In this document: positions 17,566 through 26,666 of the stretch, in pieces
How the letters are laid out: each line of letters opens with the position of its first letter
How positions within the stretch are numbered: position 1 is the first letter of the stretch
Assembly (NCBI RefSeq): GCF_001612985.1
Contig: NZ_BDBM01000015.1
Coordinates: forward strand, 97,000 to 160,999
Length of the DNA stretch: 64,000 nucleotides
Direction: 5' to 3'
Origin: Nocardia gamkensis NBRC 108242
GTDB taxonomy: Bacteria > Actinomycetota > Actinomycetes > Mycobacteriales > Mycobacteriaceae
The notes under the pieces: model-generated
Database searches by the model: none
What the model saw: only the letters and a program-made list of their open reading frames with translations
What the model was told of the DNA's origin: nothing
Position numbers and translations under genes: made by a program

Positions 17566-19365
17566 ATGAGTGAGCGCAGCGAACGAACCACTGGGACCGG
17601 GGAATCTCGTCCTGTCCAGGAGCACCGCTACGACGTCGTCATCGTCGGCGCGGGCGGCGCCGGCATGCGCGCCGCGATCGAGGCCGGCCCGCGTGCTCGG
17701 ACGGCGGTGCTGACCAAGCTGTACCCGACCCGCAGCCACACCGGCGCGGCCCAGGGCGGCATGTGCGCCGCGCTGGCCAACGTCGAAGAGGACAACTGGG
17801 AATGGCACACCTTCGACACCGTCAAGGGTGGTGACTACCTGGTCGACCAGGACGCCGCGGAGATCATGGCCAAGGAGGCCATCGACGCGGTGCTCGACCT
17901 GGAGAAGATGGGCCTGCCGTTCAACCGGACGCCCGAGGGCAAGATCGACCAGCGGCGCTTCGGCGGGCACACCCGCGACCACGGCAAGGCCCCGGTCCGC
18001 CGCGCGTGCTACGCCGCCGACCGCACCGGTCACATGATCCTGCAGACGCTGTACCAGAACTGCGTCAAGCACGACGTGGAGTTCTTCAACGAGTTCTACG
18101 TGCTGGACCTGGTGCTGACCGACAGCGATCGGGGCCCCGTCGCGACCGGTGTGGTCGCCTACGAGCTGGCCACCGGCGAACTGCACGTCTTCCACGCCAA
18201 GTCGATCGTGTTCGCCACCGGCGGCTCGGGCCGGATGTACAAGACCACCTCCAACGCGCACACCCTGACCGGCGACGGCATGGCGATCGTGTTCCGCAAG
18301 GGCCTGCCGCTGGAGGACATGGAGTTCCACCAGTTCCACCCGACGGGTCTGGCCGGGCTCGGCATCCTGATCTCCGAGGCCGTCCGCGGCGAGGGCGGCA
18401 TCCTGCGCAACGCCGACGGCGAGCGGTTCATGGAGCGCTACGCCCCCACCATCAAGGACCTCGCGCCGCGCGACATCGTCGCCCGCTCGATGGTGCTGGA
18501 GGTGCTGGAGGGCCGCGGCGCGGGACCGAACAAGGACTACGTCTACATCGACGTGACCCACCTCGGCGAGGACGTGCTCGAGGAGAAGCTGCCCGACATC
18601 ACCGAGTTCTCCCGCACCTACCTGGGTGTGGACCCGGTGAAGGAACTGGTGCCGGTGTTCCCGACCTGCCACTACGTGATGGGCGGCATCCCGACCCGCA
18701 TCCGCGGCGAGGTGCTGCGCAACAACAGCGACGTCGTCCCCGGCCTCTACGCCGCGGGTGAGTGCGCGTGCGTCTCGGTGCACGGCGCCAACCGCCTGGG
18801 CACCAACTCGCTGCTGGACATCAACGTGTTCGGCCGTCGCGCGGGCATCGCCGCCGCGGAGTACGCGCAGCGCAGCGAGTTCGCCGAGATGCCGGAGAAC
18901 CCGGCGCAGATGGTGCAGGACTGGCTGGCCCAGCTGCTGAGCGAGCACGGCGACGAGCGGGTGGCCGACATCCGCACCGAGCTGCAGCGGTCGATGGACA
19001 ACAACGCCTCGGTGTTCCGCACCGAGGACACGCTCAAGCAGGCGCTCACCGACATCCACGCACTCAAGGAGCGCTACGCGCGGATCACCGTGCAGGACAA
19101 GGGCAAGCGCTACAACAGCGACCTGCTCGAGGCCGTCGAGCTCGGCTTCCTGCTCGAGCTGGCCGAGGTCACCGTGGTCGGTGCGCTCAACCGCAAGGAA
19201 TCGCGCGGTGGCCACGCTCGCGAGGACTACCCGGACCGCGACGACGTGAACTTCATGCGTCACACGATGGCCTACAAGGAGGGCTCGGATCTCCTGTCGG
19301 ACATCCGCCTGGACTTCAAGCCGGTGGTGCAGACCCGTTACGAGCCGATGGAGCGTAAGTACTGA
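17566..19365 (+). CDS. sdhA: succinate dehydrogenase flavoprotein subunit
   Basis: 599 residues. Oxidises succinate to fumarate in the TCA cycle. FAD-binding VIVGAGGAGMRAA near residue 26, the His58 of TRSHTGAAQGG that carries the covalent FAD, substrate-loop HPTGLAG, PTCHYVMGGIPT, and the C-terminal REDYPDRDD segment are present. The first 20 residues (MSERSERTTGTGESRPVQEH) are low-complexity; start at ATG 17566. Its stop TGA shares a base with the sdhB ATG. Confidence 0.94.
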   Translation: MSERSERTTGTGESRPVQEHRYDVVIVGAGGAGMRAAIEAGPRARTAVLTKLYPTRSHTGAAQGGMCAALANVEEDNWEWHTFDTVKGGDYLVDQDAAEIMAKEAIDAVLDLEKMGLPFNRTPEGKIDQRRFGGHTRDHGKAPVRRACYAADRTGHMILQTLYQNCVKHDVEFFNEFYVLDLVLTDSDRGPVATGVVAYELATGELHVFHAKSIVFATGGSGRMYKTTSNAHTLTGDGMAIVFRKGLPLEDMEFHQFHPTGLAGLGILISEAVRGEGGILRNADGERFMERYAPTIKDLAPRDIVARSMVLEVLEGRGAGPNKDYVYIDVTHLGEDVLEEKLPDITEFSRTYLGVDPVKELVPVFPTCHYVMGGIPTRIRGEVLRNNSDVVPGLYAAGECACVSVHGANRLGTNSLLDINVFGRRAGIAAAEYAQRSEFAEMPENPAQMVQDWLAQLLSEHGDERVADIRTELQRSMDNNASVFRTEDTLKQALTDIHALKERYARITVQDKGKRYNSDLLEAVELGFLLELAEVTVVGALNRKESRGGHAREDYPDRDDVNFMRHTMAYKEGSDLLSDIRLDFKPVVQTRYEPMERKY

Positions 19366-20138
19366 TGACTGCTGTTGCCGAAGCACCCTCTTCGCAGAAG
19401 CCCGCTCCGGTCCCCGAGGGCTCGGTGATGATCACCGTCAAGGTGGCCCGGTTCAACCCGGAGGACGATAAGGGCGCGCACTGGGAGTCCTTCCAGGTGC
19501 CGGTCCTGCCGACCGACCGTTTCCTGAACGTGCTGACCTACATCAAGTCCTACCTGGACGGCACGCTCACCTTCCGGCGTTCCTGCGCGCACGGCGTCTG
19601 CGGTTCTGATGCCATGCGGATCAACGGCGTCAACCGGCTGGCCTGCAAGGTGCTGATGAAGGACATGCTGCCCAAGGGCGACAAGTCGATCACCGTCACC
19701 GTCGAGCCGATCCGCGGCCTGCCCGTGGAGAAGGACCTCGTGGTGAACATGGAACCGTTCTTCGACGCGTTCCGCGCCGTGAAGCCCTACCTGATGACCT
19801 CGGGTAACGAACCCACCCGCGAGCGCATCCAGAGCCAGGCCGACCGGGCCCGGTTCGACGACACCACCAAGTGCATCCTGTGCGCCTGCTGCACCACCTC
19901 CTGCCCCGTGTACTGGAGCGACGGCAGCTACTTCGGCCCGGCCGCGATCGTGAACGCCCACCGCTTCATCTTCGACAGCCGCGACGAAGGCGCCCGCGAA
20001 CGCCTCGACATCCTCAACGACGTCGAAGGCGTCTGGCGCTGCCGCACCACCTTCAACTGCACCGACGCCTGCCCGCGCGGCATCGAGGTCACCAAGGCCA
20101 TCCAAGAAGTCAAGCGAGCGTTGCTCTTCACCCGCTGA
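19365..20138 (+). CDS. sdhB: succinate dehydrogenase iron-sulfur subunit
   Basis: 257 residues. N-terminal [2Fe-2S] domain: SCAHGVCGSDAM supplies Cys74 and Cys79 with Asp82 in the third ligand place, a variation also found in E. coli SdhB. The C-terminal cluster domain has CILCACCTTSCPVYW and NCTDACPRGI for the [4Fe-4S] and [3Fe-4S] centres. Overlaps sdhA by one base and ends the operon before a strong hairpin terminator. Confidence 0.94.
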   Translation: MTAVAEAPSSQKPAPVPEGSVMITVKVARFNPEDDKGAHWESFQVPVLPTDRFLNVLTYIKSYLDGTLTFRRSCAHGVCGSDAMRINGVNRLACKVLMKDMLPKGDKSITVTVEPIRGLPVEKDLVVNMEPFFDAFRAVKPYLMTSGNEPTRERIQSQADRARFDDTTKCILCACCTTSCPVYWSDGSYFGPAAIVNAHRFIFDSRDEGARERLDILNDVEGVWRCRTTFNCTDACPRGIEVTKAIQEVKRALLFTR

Positions 20139-20156
20139 TTTCTCGGCTGGTCGTAA

Positions 20157-20196
20157 ACGAAGGCCGCTTTCACCACCCGGTGAAGGCGGCCTTCGT
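20157..20196 (+). terminator. hairpin terminator after sdhB
   Basis: 18-base arms (20157-20174 and 20179-20196) pair with a single G-U wobble around a four-base loop. No T-tract follows, usual for actinobacteria. It probably also stops transcripts from the small genes arriving on the minus strand. Confidence 0.8.
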
Positions 20197-20220
20197 ATCT
20201 CCTGGAGCGGACCACATTCG

Positions 20221-20412
20221 TCACGGCCGCTCGTTCGCCGGAGACTGTCGGCACTCATCTTCTGCTAGCACTCGAAGTGGCAGGCAATCCGCTGTTGCGT
20301 CGCAGTCGTCGACAGCTTCCGAGTCGTCGGCACCGATCGGATGCGGGATTCCGTACTCGTCGACCGCAGCCCAGGTCCCGTCATCCCAGCGCAGCCAACC
20401 GATGCGGGTCAT
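20221..20412 (-). CDS. small protein of unknown function, third gene of a micro-operon
   Basis: 63 residues, not recognised. Trp-rich N terminus (IGWLRWDDGTWAAVDEYG) and acidic C-terminal half with Cys residues. Its ATG overlaps the preceding stop by four bases, a strong sign of real translation. No signal or membrane segment. Confidence 0.6.
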   Translation of the reverse strand: MTRIGWLRWDDGTWAAVDEYGIPHPIGADDSEAVDDCDATADCLPLRVLAEDECRQSPANERP

Positions 20413-20600
20413 GCCAGCGCCTCGTCCGCAAGGCCGCTGCTGTACGCCGCTGCGGCGAGGTATTGCAGGCAGTTCGGGCCGTCCCCCGAATGAGCATTGA
20501 GGACGAACCTGGCCTCATCGAGGGAACGAAAAGCGCCCTCCACGAAACAGTTGCGATGAAAATGGCGCCACTGTTCGGCGTCGGCCGAGGTGATGGTCAT
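20409..20600 (-). CDS. small protein of unknown function, second gene of a micro-operon
   Basis: 63 residues, not recognised. The centre reads HFHRNCFVEGAFRSLDEARF. Both ends overlap neighbours by four bases, so it is translationally coupled within a three-gene unit. Confidence 0.6.
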   Translation of the reverse strand: MTITSADAEQWRHFHRNCFVEGAFRSLDEARFVLNAHSGDGPNCLQYLAAAAYSSGLADEALA

Positions 20601-20878
20601 CGGGCGATCCGTTCCGCCCGCAGCGACGGCGTGATGTGTCCGGCGTCAACCAAAGTCCAGTAGGCAAGCCGCTTGATGTCACAGGTTTCGGCCGGGCAAT
20701 CGCGATACTGCTGCATGATCCGGTGCGCTTCCGCGACGGAAACACGAGGAAAGACGTCCGGAATTCGTTCCATTGCAGCAGAGGGTTGATCCTCTCGTTC
20801 GAGGTAACGTAAACCCAGACAAAAGGCGGCGACAGTGGCGAGGATCGTGACGACCAAAATAGGGACAAATGGGTGCAT
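20597..20878 (-). CDS. small membrane-anchored protein, first gene of a micro-operon
   Basis: 93 residues. One N-terminal membrane helix (PFVPILVVTILATVAAFCLG), then a charged tail with two Cys (DCPAETCD). ATG at 20878 follows GAGG. It is divergent from the HTH/TPR regulator. Function unknown. Confidence 0.62.
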   Translation of the reverse strand: MHPFVPILVVTILATVAAFCLGLRYLEREDQPSAAMERIPDVFPRVSVAEAHRIMQQYRDCPAETCDIKRLAYWTLVDAGHITPSLRAERIAR

Positions 20879-21203
20879 GACTGACCTCGGGTATTATGTG
20901 GGCATTGTGGTCTACTACCGTGGGTAGAGCCGAACGACGCTGAACCTTTTCAAAAGACCGCTCGCATACCGTTGTCAGTAAGGCGCGCCGCGCCGAGAGC
21001 ACCTCGGACGGATTCAAGTAGTCTCATCGACTCCCCCGACTGATTACGTTTTGCATGACAGCCCCGGACATCGGAGCCGTGGTTCCAGCCTCATGCACGC
21101 AGCGCTTCCGAAAGAGGGCAAGTTACGGGGCAGATAATTCGGCCGCGACCCAGCGTCGGCGCCGCTGGATAGACTGAACCGACCGATACCGATGAGGGGA
21201 CGC
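20879..21203. other. 325-base divergent intergenic region
   Basis: Contains the start signals for the small-gene operon on the minus strand and for the HTH/TPR regulator on the plus strand (TAGACT at 21170-21175 is a candidate -10). A short inverted repeat CTACC-GTG-GGTAG at 20915-20927 could be an operator. No gene seen. Confidence 0.45.
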
Positions 21204-22511
21204 ATGCAACCGAACGTGCAACTCCAGCAGCGACGGGAAGCCACACCGTCGCAGATGACATCTGGTCAGACGATGAGCCGCGCCGAGCTGGCAGAAGCCG
21301 TCAATGCCTACATCTGGCGACAGCACGGTCAGCGGCGCGAACTAGATGCCCGCACCATCGCACGCTACGAGCGCGGCACTGTCCGCTGGCCCAACGATCT
21401 CTACCGCGAAGCCTTCCGCGCCATCCTGCACGCCACCGATCGTGAACTGGGCTTCGTACCGAATCGTCAACGCCGCAAAGCGTCGGCAATGTCGGACGGC
21501 ACGCTCGCGATCAACCTGCTCAGCCCTTTCGATCCAAACGTCGGTCCTGCCCACTTTTTCGGCCCGAGCACAGACGACAAGCCGATCAGCCGTGTCGGCA
21601 CTACCGAGGTCATCGACATCCAAACAGCCACGCGCACAATCGCATCGGTGGAGAACCGGCGTGGCGGCGGCTCGATCAGCCTTGTCGCGGGCAGACAACT
21701 CGGCCGCTTCGTGCGGTTACTCGATGGAAAGGCGTCGCCTGGCACCCGCCGGGCCCTGCTCGAAGCGATCGGCAACTTCGCCAGCGTCGCTGGGTACGCC
21801 GCTTTCGATATCGGCGATTACACGGCGGCTGAGCGGAGATTCCGGCTCGCCCTATGGTGCGCCGACACTGCCGGATCCTGGGAGCTTCGCGCCAGCGCGC
21901 TCGCCGATATGGCACGCAAGACGGCATATATTGGTAACGCTGATGGCGGATTGTCGCTCATCGAACTGGCCCAGGTGCGGTCCGACCGGCTGTCCGCCAC
22001 CACCCGCGCCATGCTGAGTGCCCTGCGAGCCCAATACTTGGCTGCTATGGAACAACCGGACGAAGCGCTCTCCGAGGTTGCACGCGCCGATGAGCAATTT
22101 GCTGAGCGCAATCCCGCCACCGACGCCCCATGGCTGTGCTTCTACGACGAGGCGGAACACTTTGGCAGCACCGGCAAGGCCCTGATCCCAATCGCACAGA
22201 GGCGGCACCGCATCGAGTTGGCGGCCTCGAGAATTCGGCGAGCCGTTGATCTCCAGGCTGCGGAATACCCTCGTTCGCAGACCTTTTCGCTCACGCGCCT
22301 GGCTACCCTGACTATGCAGATCGGCGATCCGAAGGAAGCAGCTGTCCTTGGGATTCGCGCAGCCACGCAGGCCAGCCGGCTCGATTCCCATCGTATCCAG
22401 AACGAACTTCAACGATTGGCCGCTGCTTCGTCACGTCACCGGCGAATGAGCGACGTCGTGGCACTGCGCGAAGTCATCACCCGCCGATCTGGGGCGAAAG
22501 CAGCGTTATGA
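21204..22511 (+). CDS. helix-turn-helix regulator with TPR-like C-terminal region
   Basis: 435 residues. An N-terminal HTH-like segment (MSRAELAEAVNAYIWRQ to TIARYERGTVRWPN, about residues 24-61) resembles XRE-type DNA binding. Residues 170-430 are helical repeats like TPRs (GDYTAAERRFRLALWCAD; RAQYLAAMEQPDEALSEVARAD), as in signal-sensing actinobacterial regulators. ATG at 21204 follows GAGGGG; ATG at 21192 is an alternative. Overlaps the phosphotransferase gene by four bases, implying joint function. Confidence 0.75.
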   Translation: MQPNVQLQQRREATPSQMTSGQTMSRAELAEAVNAYIWRQHGQRRELDARTIARYERGTVRWPNDLYREAFRAILHATDRELGFVPNRQRRKASAMSDGTLAINLLSPFDPNVGPAHFFGPSTDDKPISRVGTTEVIDIQTATRTIASVENRRGGGSISLVAGRQLGRFVRLLDGKASPGTRRALLEAIGNFASVAGYAAFDIGDYTAAERRFRLALWCADTAGSWELRASALADMARKTAYIGNADGGLSLIELAQVRSDRLSATTRAMLSALRAQYLAAMEQPDEALSEVARADEQFAERNPATDAPWLCFYDEAEHFGSTGKALIPIAQRRHRIELAASRIRRAVDLQAAEYPRSQTFSLTRLATLTMQIGDPKEAAVLGIRAATQASRLDSHRIQNELQRLAAASSRHRRMSDVVALREVITRRSGAKAAL

Positions 22512-23389
22512 CCGCAGCAACGTCATCCGAGGCGATACTGGCGGAAGCCGCTCGACGAGCCGACCTCGAACTGACTGACCAAGAAATGATCCGCGCAGGA
22601 TCCCATGCGATTTACCGGGCTGGCGACGTCGTGGCACGGATCGGAGAGCCCGGCAGCCTGAACGATGCCGAGCGGGAATTGCGTGTGTCGCAATGGCTGA
22701 ACAGTTCTGACATTCCCACAGTCAAGGCGGTATCGGAACTGGCTCAGCCGATTCTGGTGGACGACCGACCTGTCACCTGGTGGCATCTGATCCCCGACCA
22801 TCGGCCGGCTACACCCGCCGAACTCGGAGCCATGCTGCGAGCTCTCCATTCGTTGACGCCACCGACCGACCCCGGCTTGCCGAGATATGCCCCATTCGGT
22901 GATCTTCGCATGCGGTTGGCGACTGCGGACACGGTGAACGAAGATGACCGGACATGGCTGCTGATGCGCTACGACGAGCTACGGCGGCGATATGATGAGC
23001 TACCGGAGCCCCCGCGACCCGCGGTGATTCATGGCGATGCCTGGCAGGGCAACCTGGTCGTGCCACCCACGGGCATTCCTACGGTGCTGGATCTGGACAA
23101 GGTGTCGCTTGGCCGACCGGAATGGGATCTCATTCAACTCGCCGTCGATTACGCGGACTTCGCACGAGTCTCCGAAGCCGATTACCTGTCTTTCGTGCAC
23201 GCCTATGGCGGCTACGACGTCACGACATGGCCGACCTTCCGACTCTTCGCCGACATCCAGGAACTTCGGTGGGCGGGCTTTGCCATAGGGCAAGCCGGAG
23301 CTAGCAGGTCAGCTGCACAACAGGCCGAGCATCGGATCGCGTGCCTGCGCGGAAAGGTAACGCGGCCATGGCGGTGGGAGGCGCTATAA
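22508..23389 (+). CDS. aminoglycoside phosphotransferase-family kinase-like protein
   Basis: 293 residues. The Brenner motif VIHGDAWQGNLVV contains the catalytic Asp, and TVLDLDKVSLGRPEWDL the metal-binding Asp, so the kinase fold appears active. The N-lobe is short (GSHAIYRAGDVVARIG). Members phosphorylate antibiotics, choline or other small hydroxyl compounds; this one's substrate is unknown. Coupled (ATGA) to the HTH/TPR regulator, a pairing that suggests the regulator controls or senses the modified molecule. Confidence 0.78.
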   Translation: MTAATSSEAILAEAARRADLELTDQEMIRAGSHAIYRAGDVVARIGEPGSLNDAERELRVSQWLNSSDIPTVKAVSELAQPILVDDRPVTWWHLIPDHRPATPAELGAMLRALHSLTPPTDPGLPRYAPFGDLRMRLATADTVNEDDRTWLLMRYDELRRRYDELPEPPRPAVIHGDAWQGNLVVPPTGIPTVLDLDKVSLGRPEWDLIQLAVDYADFARVSEADYLSFVHAYGGYDVTTWPTFRLFADIQELRWAGFAIGQAGASRSAAQQAEHRIACLRGKVTRPWRWEAL

Positions 23390-23434
23390 CCGGAGCCGAT
23401 AGAGCTGGAAATCCAGATTGGCCCTTATTTGCAC

Positions 23435-23926
23435 TCAAGCTGGGTTCACGAAACGCGCCCCAGGTCCGGGTGTGCGGCGAATCGCCGAGGGCGGCAAATG
23501 GGTATGGCCGCCGGCGCATTCGAGGACGATTCGGACCGGCTCCTGGCATACTTCGCCGCCTTCGGTCTGGTGGCGGACCACCACCGACGGGCCCTGCGGA
23601 TCTGCCAGATATTTGTCGCCCCATTCGAGTAGGGCGATCAAGGTCGGTCGCAGATCCATACCGCGCTGGGTGAGGCGGTACTCGTAGCGCTGGCGGGCCC
23701 CCTTTTCGCGATAGGGGATCTTCTCCAGCACATCCGCTTCGACGAGGCTGTCGAGGCGGGCCGAGAGCAGATTGCTGGCGATACCCAAACGGTCGCGGAA
23801 CTCGCTGAACCGTCGAGCGCCGTCGAGCGCCTCCCGCACGATCAGTAGCGACCATCGTTCGCCGATCACCGACAGCGCACGTGCCACTGAGCAGTTGACG
23901 GGGTCGATGCGCGGTGGGGACGTCAT
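23435..23926 (-). CDS. HxlR-family transcriptional regulator
   Basis: 163 residues. Winged-helix of the HxlR type: CSVARALSVIGERWSLLIVREAL, then FSEFRDRLGIASNLLSARLDSL as recognition region and the wing YRLTQRGMDL. A C-terminal extension of about 50 residues follows. ATG at 23926 is six bases after TATCGT on the minus strand (leaderless format). Divergent from the tautomerase-like gene, with 90 bases between the starts, so it probably represses that gene. Confidence 0.85.
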   Translation of the reverse strand: MTSPPRIDPVNCSVARALSVIGERWSLLIVREALDGARRFSEFRDRLGIASNLLSARLDSLVEADVLEKIPYREKGARQRYEYRLTQRGMDLRPTLIALLEWGDKYLADPQGPSVVVRHQTEGGEVCQEPVRIVLECAGGHTHLPPSAIRRTPGPGARFVNPA

Positions 23927-23947
23927 ACGACCACGATACCGCCTGAG

Positions 23948-23976
23948 TTGACATTTTATATCCAGGGTCATACGGT
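23948..23976 (+). promoter_or_regulatory. sigma-A type promoter of the tautomerase gene
   Basis: TTGACA (23948-23953), 17-base spacer, TACGGT (23971-23976): a near-consensus promoter, the best in the window. It overlaps the upstream side of the HxlR gene, so one bound regulator could govern both directions. Confidence 0.7.
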
Positions 23977-24016
23977 GCCGCCATCTGAGTTTCATAACTA
24001 AATCCAGGAGGCCGGC

Positions 24017-24517
24017 ATGCCCATGCTCGATGTCTACATCCCCGAGGGAACCCTCACCCCCGAGCGCGAAGCAGCGCTGCTCAACCGAATCACCGAGATC
24101 CTCATCCGCCACGAGGGTTTCGACCCGTCGGATCCGATCACACGCTCCGTGTCGTGGGCCTTTCTGCACCGGCCCGCCGCCGTGTTCGTCGGCGGCGCGC
24201 CCGCGAAAGCTCCGCGGTACAAAGTGGTGCCGTCCGTGCCGGAGGGACAGCTCGACGCCATCCAACGGGCCGGTGTCGTCCGGGAGATCACCGAGGCCGT
24301 CCTCGACGCCGAAAACGGCGCGTGGCCGCGTGACCCCAGCCGCGTCTGGGTCTTCCCCACCGAGATTCCCGAAGGACACTGGGGCGGTTCCGGCCAGATC
24401 AAAACCTTGAAAGACATCCTGACCAGGTTGACCCACGGCGACCTCGACCAAGCCTCCGCACTGGCCGCCAAACGAATCACGGCCAGCCGACTCGAACGCG
24501 ATCGCACTCCGCGATGA
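24017..24517 (+). CDS. tautomerase superfamily protein
   Basis: 166 residues. After Met removal the protein starts with Pro (PMLDVYIPEGTL), the amino-terminal proline base of 4-oxalocrotonate-tautomerase-type enzymes. Length of about 160 fits the fused-domain members. AGGAGG at 24006-24011 is five bases from the ATG. It is expressed from a strong promoter under probable control of the divergent HxlR protein, consistent with inducible breakdown of an unsaturated acid or a xenobiotic. The substrate is unknown. Confidence 0.75.
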   Translation: MPMLDVYIPEGTLTPEREAALLNRITEILIRHEGFDPSDPITRSVSWAFLHRPAAVFVGGAPAKAPRYKVVPSVPEGQLDAIQRAGVVREITEAVLDAENGAWPRDPSRVWVFPTEIPEGHWGGSGQIKTLKDILTRLTHGDLDQASALAAKRITASRLERDRTPR

Positions 24518-24817
24518 CGACGAGTGGCACACCAGCGAGAGCGCTACTCGGCATTTGCCACAGCCATGTGCCACTCCTGGAGGCTGGCGGCTTGTGCCGA
24601 CGCCTCGACTCCTGAACGACGTTCGAAGGCGTCCCGCGCAGCGGGAGGCGTGAACGCCGAGGCAAGCAGCCACCTCGTTCCCGACGGCGGGAACATCAGC
24701 GCGCGTCGCTTATGCTTCGGCTCGGGTCGGCCTGGCGCGTGGCGGTTCGCCGATGCGCGACGTCCCGTTCAGCAGCCGAAGACGGCCGGGCCGTCTGATA
24801 TCGACCCAGGGGGTTGC
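24518..24817. other. 300-base leader before the T7SS/giant-protein locus
   Basis: Inverted 10-base arms GAGTGGCACA (24522-24531) and TGTGCCACTC (24567-24576) with a long loop lie after the tautomerase stop and may terminate it. A compact hairpin TCCCGC-GCA-GCGGGA is at 24632-24646. TATGCT at 24711-24716 is a candidate -10 for the downstream gene. No coding sequence seen. Confidence 0.45.
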
Positions 24818-26512
24818 GTGGCCGAATCACTGTCGGTCGACCCGGCCCAGCTGCGCGAATCGGCGGCGGAGTTAGGGCAGGCGGCCGAAGACGCCGAACG
24901 GGTGGCGAACGAACTGAAGGCGGCACTCGCCGACGAGGGTGAGTTCTGGGGTGACGACGAAGCCGGCGAGACGTTCGCACACACCTACAAACCCGGTGCC
25001 GACCGTACGCTGGAGGGGTTCGACGACCTCGTCGCGGACATTCGGGCGATGAGTTCCGCGATGAAGCATGCGGCCGATGCGTTCGAGGACGGGGACCACT
25101 ACGGGCGGCAGAACATCCGAAACTCGGCCGACGATGGCATCCCGTACCCGAACGCACCGAGCCGGAACCGGCCGGCAGAACCCATTCCGCAGGCGACGAC
25201 CAGCGAACCCCTGAGCCACACAAACGATTCCGCACGGCCGCCGGGCACGCCCGATCGCCCGGCGAACGGAGAATCCGCCCGTCCGCAGCCGGACGCCCCG
25301 ACCGACCGCGGCAGTATCGATACACAGCAACCCCTCGCATCCGGCCAGCAGTCCGCAGCATCCGGCCAGCAGTCCGCAGCGTCCGGACAGCAGCCCACGG
25401 AGTCGGGCCAGCAACCTCCGGAATCCGGACAGCAGGACGATTCGACGAGCAGTTCCCCAGAAACCGAATCACCCGAGGACGAATCCGGCGACCATCCCCC
25501 GGCAGCCGAGACCGGATCGCCGACGACGCCCGGTATCGGCACAGAGCGACAGGGAGCGCAGGCGAATACACCCACGGGGAAGCAGACGGGTCCACAGCCG
25601 ACGCCGAGCGGCCCCAACGACTCTGGCAAGCCGTCGGCGAATACACCGTGGACGCGGAGCGGGCCGGGCACCCCTTGGGCAAAGGCTCCGAGCCCCTCTG
25701 GCGCGCCCGCGAACGAAACCCCGCCTCGGGTATCTCCTCCACGCACCCCGGACCGCCCGCCCGCGGGCAAGAAGCCGGAGCCGGCTCCGAAACGTCGCGA
25801 GCAGAAGCAGGCCCCGAAGTCCGCGGGCGTGCGTGCACGCCGAGCGACAGATGCCGAGGCCATGCGGATCGCGCGGGAGATGGCCGCTCGGCACAACATC
25901 GAGATCGTCGGATTCGACGCGGCGGGTATCGCCGCGGCGACGGTCCAGGACATCGCCGATGCGGTCGACACCGTCCTCCCGCGGATGCCGGCCGCACTGC
26001 GCGGAATCGAGATCCGGGATGCGACGGGATCGCTATCCGCCGTCGAGAATCGCAGTACGGCAAAGCCATCGGGAGAGGTGGCGCCGTGGATCGTGCTGGC
26101 TCACACTGCGGTGATCGATCCTCGGATGTTGGCGGGCCGTTCCCGGGCGACGACCCGATCCGGTCCTGCACGGCGACCGATGTATGCCGCGATCCTGCGG
26201 GAACTCGGCGCCGCGATCGACCTCACCGGCGGGTTCCGGGCACACAAGGAGGCGCAACGGGCGCTCATCACCGAATACATGCGGATCAACGACCCCCGAG
26301 GCGAGACGCTGAGCCGCGTGGTCGCCGGCTACAAGCGATGGCGGGCGCAGCTCGGCGACAACTGTTTCGAACAGGGCCTGTTCCTTCCGGGCAGGGCGCT
26401 GGCCGAGGGATTCGCCGCGGTCGAATCGAGTGAGGACGAGGCCAACGGCCCGCAGAAGGTGCTGGGTCGGCTGCTGGTGACGATGTCGCGTGCGACCTTG
26501 CCGGGCCGGTGA
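24818..26512 (+). CDS. WXG100-type protein with Pro-rich linker and C-terminal degenerate zincin domain
   Basis: 564 residues from GTG at 24818 behind AGGGGG. Residues 1-100 are a WXG100-like helical hairpin (VDPAQLRESAAELGQ; GEFWGDDEAGETF). Residues 105-340 are Pro/Ser/Gln-rich. Residues 345-564 align along their length with the zincin at 50.8-51.5 kb in the giant gene: IEIVGFD matches VEVHGFD. The HExxH motif has become RELGA (26198-26212) and the conserved downstream EALAEA has become RALAEG. All three metal ligands are therefore lost, so this is a pseudo-protease. It heads the locus and may be a T7SS partner, inhibitor or decoy for the giant protein. Confidence 0.8.
   Translation: MAESLSVDPAQLRESAAELGQAAEDAERVANELKAALADEGEFWGDDEAGETFAHTYKPGADRTLEGFDDLVADIRAMSSAMKHAADAFEDGDHYGRQNIRNSADDGIPYPNAPSRNRPAEPIPQATTSEPLSHTNDSARPPGTPDRPANGESARPQPDAPTDRGSIDTQQPLASGQQSAASGQQSAASGQQPTESGQQPPESGQQDDSTSSSPETESPEDESGDHPPAAETGSPTTPGIGTERQGAQANTPTGKQTGPQPTPSGPNDSGKPSANTPWTRSGPGTPWAKAPSPSGAPANETPPRVSPPRTPDRPPAGKKPEPAPKRREQKQAPKSAGVRARRATDAEAMRIAREMAARHNIEIVGFDAAGIAAATVQDIADAVDTVLPRMPAALRGIEIRDATGSLSAVENRSTAKPSGEVAPWIVLAHTAVIDPRMLAGRSRATTRSGPARRPMYAAILRELGAAIDLTGGFRAHKEAQRALITEYMRINDPRGETLSRVVAGYKRWRAQLGDNCFEQGLFLPGRALAEGFAAVESSEDEANGPQKVLGRLLVTMSRATLPGR
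25337..25434 (+). repeat. five tandem 7-residue coding repeats around SGQQ
   Basis: Inside the linker of the WXG100-type gene, (A/E)SGQQ(S/P)x recurs five times with a 21-base period. Simple linker expansion is the likeliest reading. Confidence 0.8.
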
Positions 26513-26666
26513 CGGGACCCGTTGCCGCCCGAGCGGACGGCGTCTGGTTCTTCATCCTTCCCACCAGCGGTGAAGTTGCCACGCCCCTCTCGGTCATCAT
26601 TATGGGCACGTTCGGAGGTCCGCGGTCGGCACTGTCCGCTGAGATTTCGAGTCGGAAGGTTGTGGC

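Noticed and set aside
24522..24576. Strong terminator after the tautomerase gene
   Set aside because: The 10-base arms are perfect but the loop is 35 bases and no T-tract follows, so it is mentioned only within the gap entry.
25337..25434. CRISPR-like or minisatellite array
   Set aside because: The 21-base period is an in-frame SGQQ linker repeat inside a gene; no spacers.
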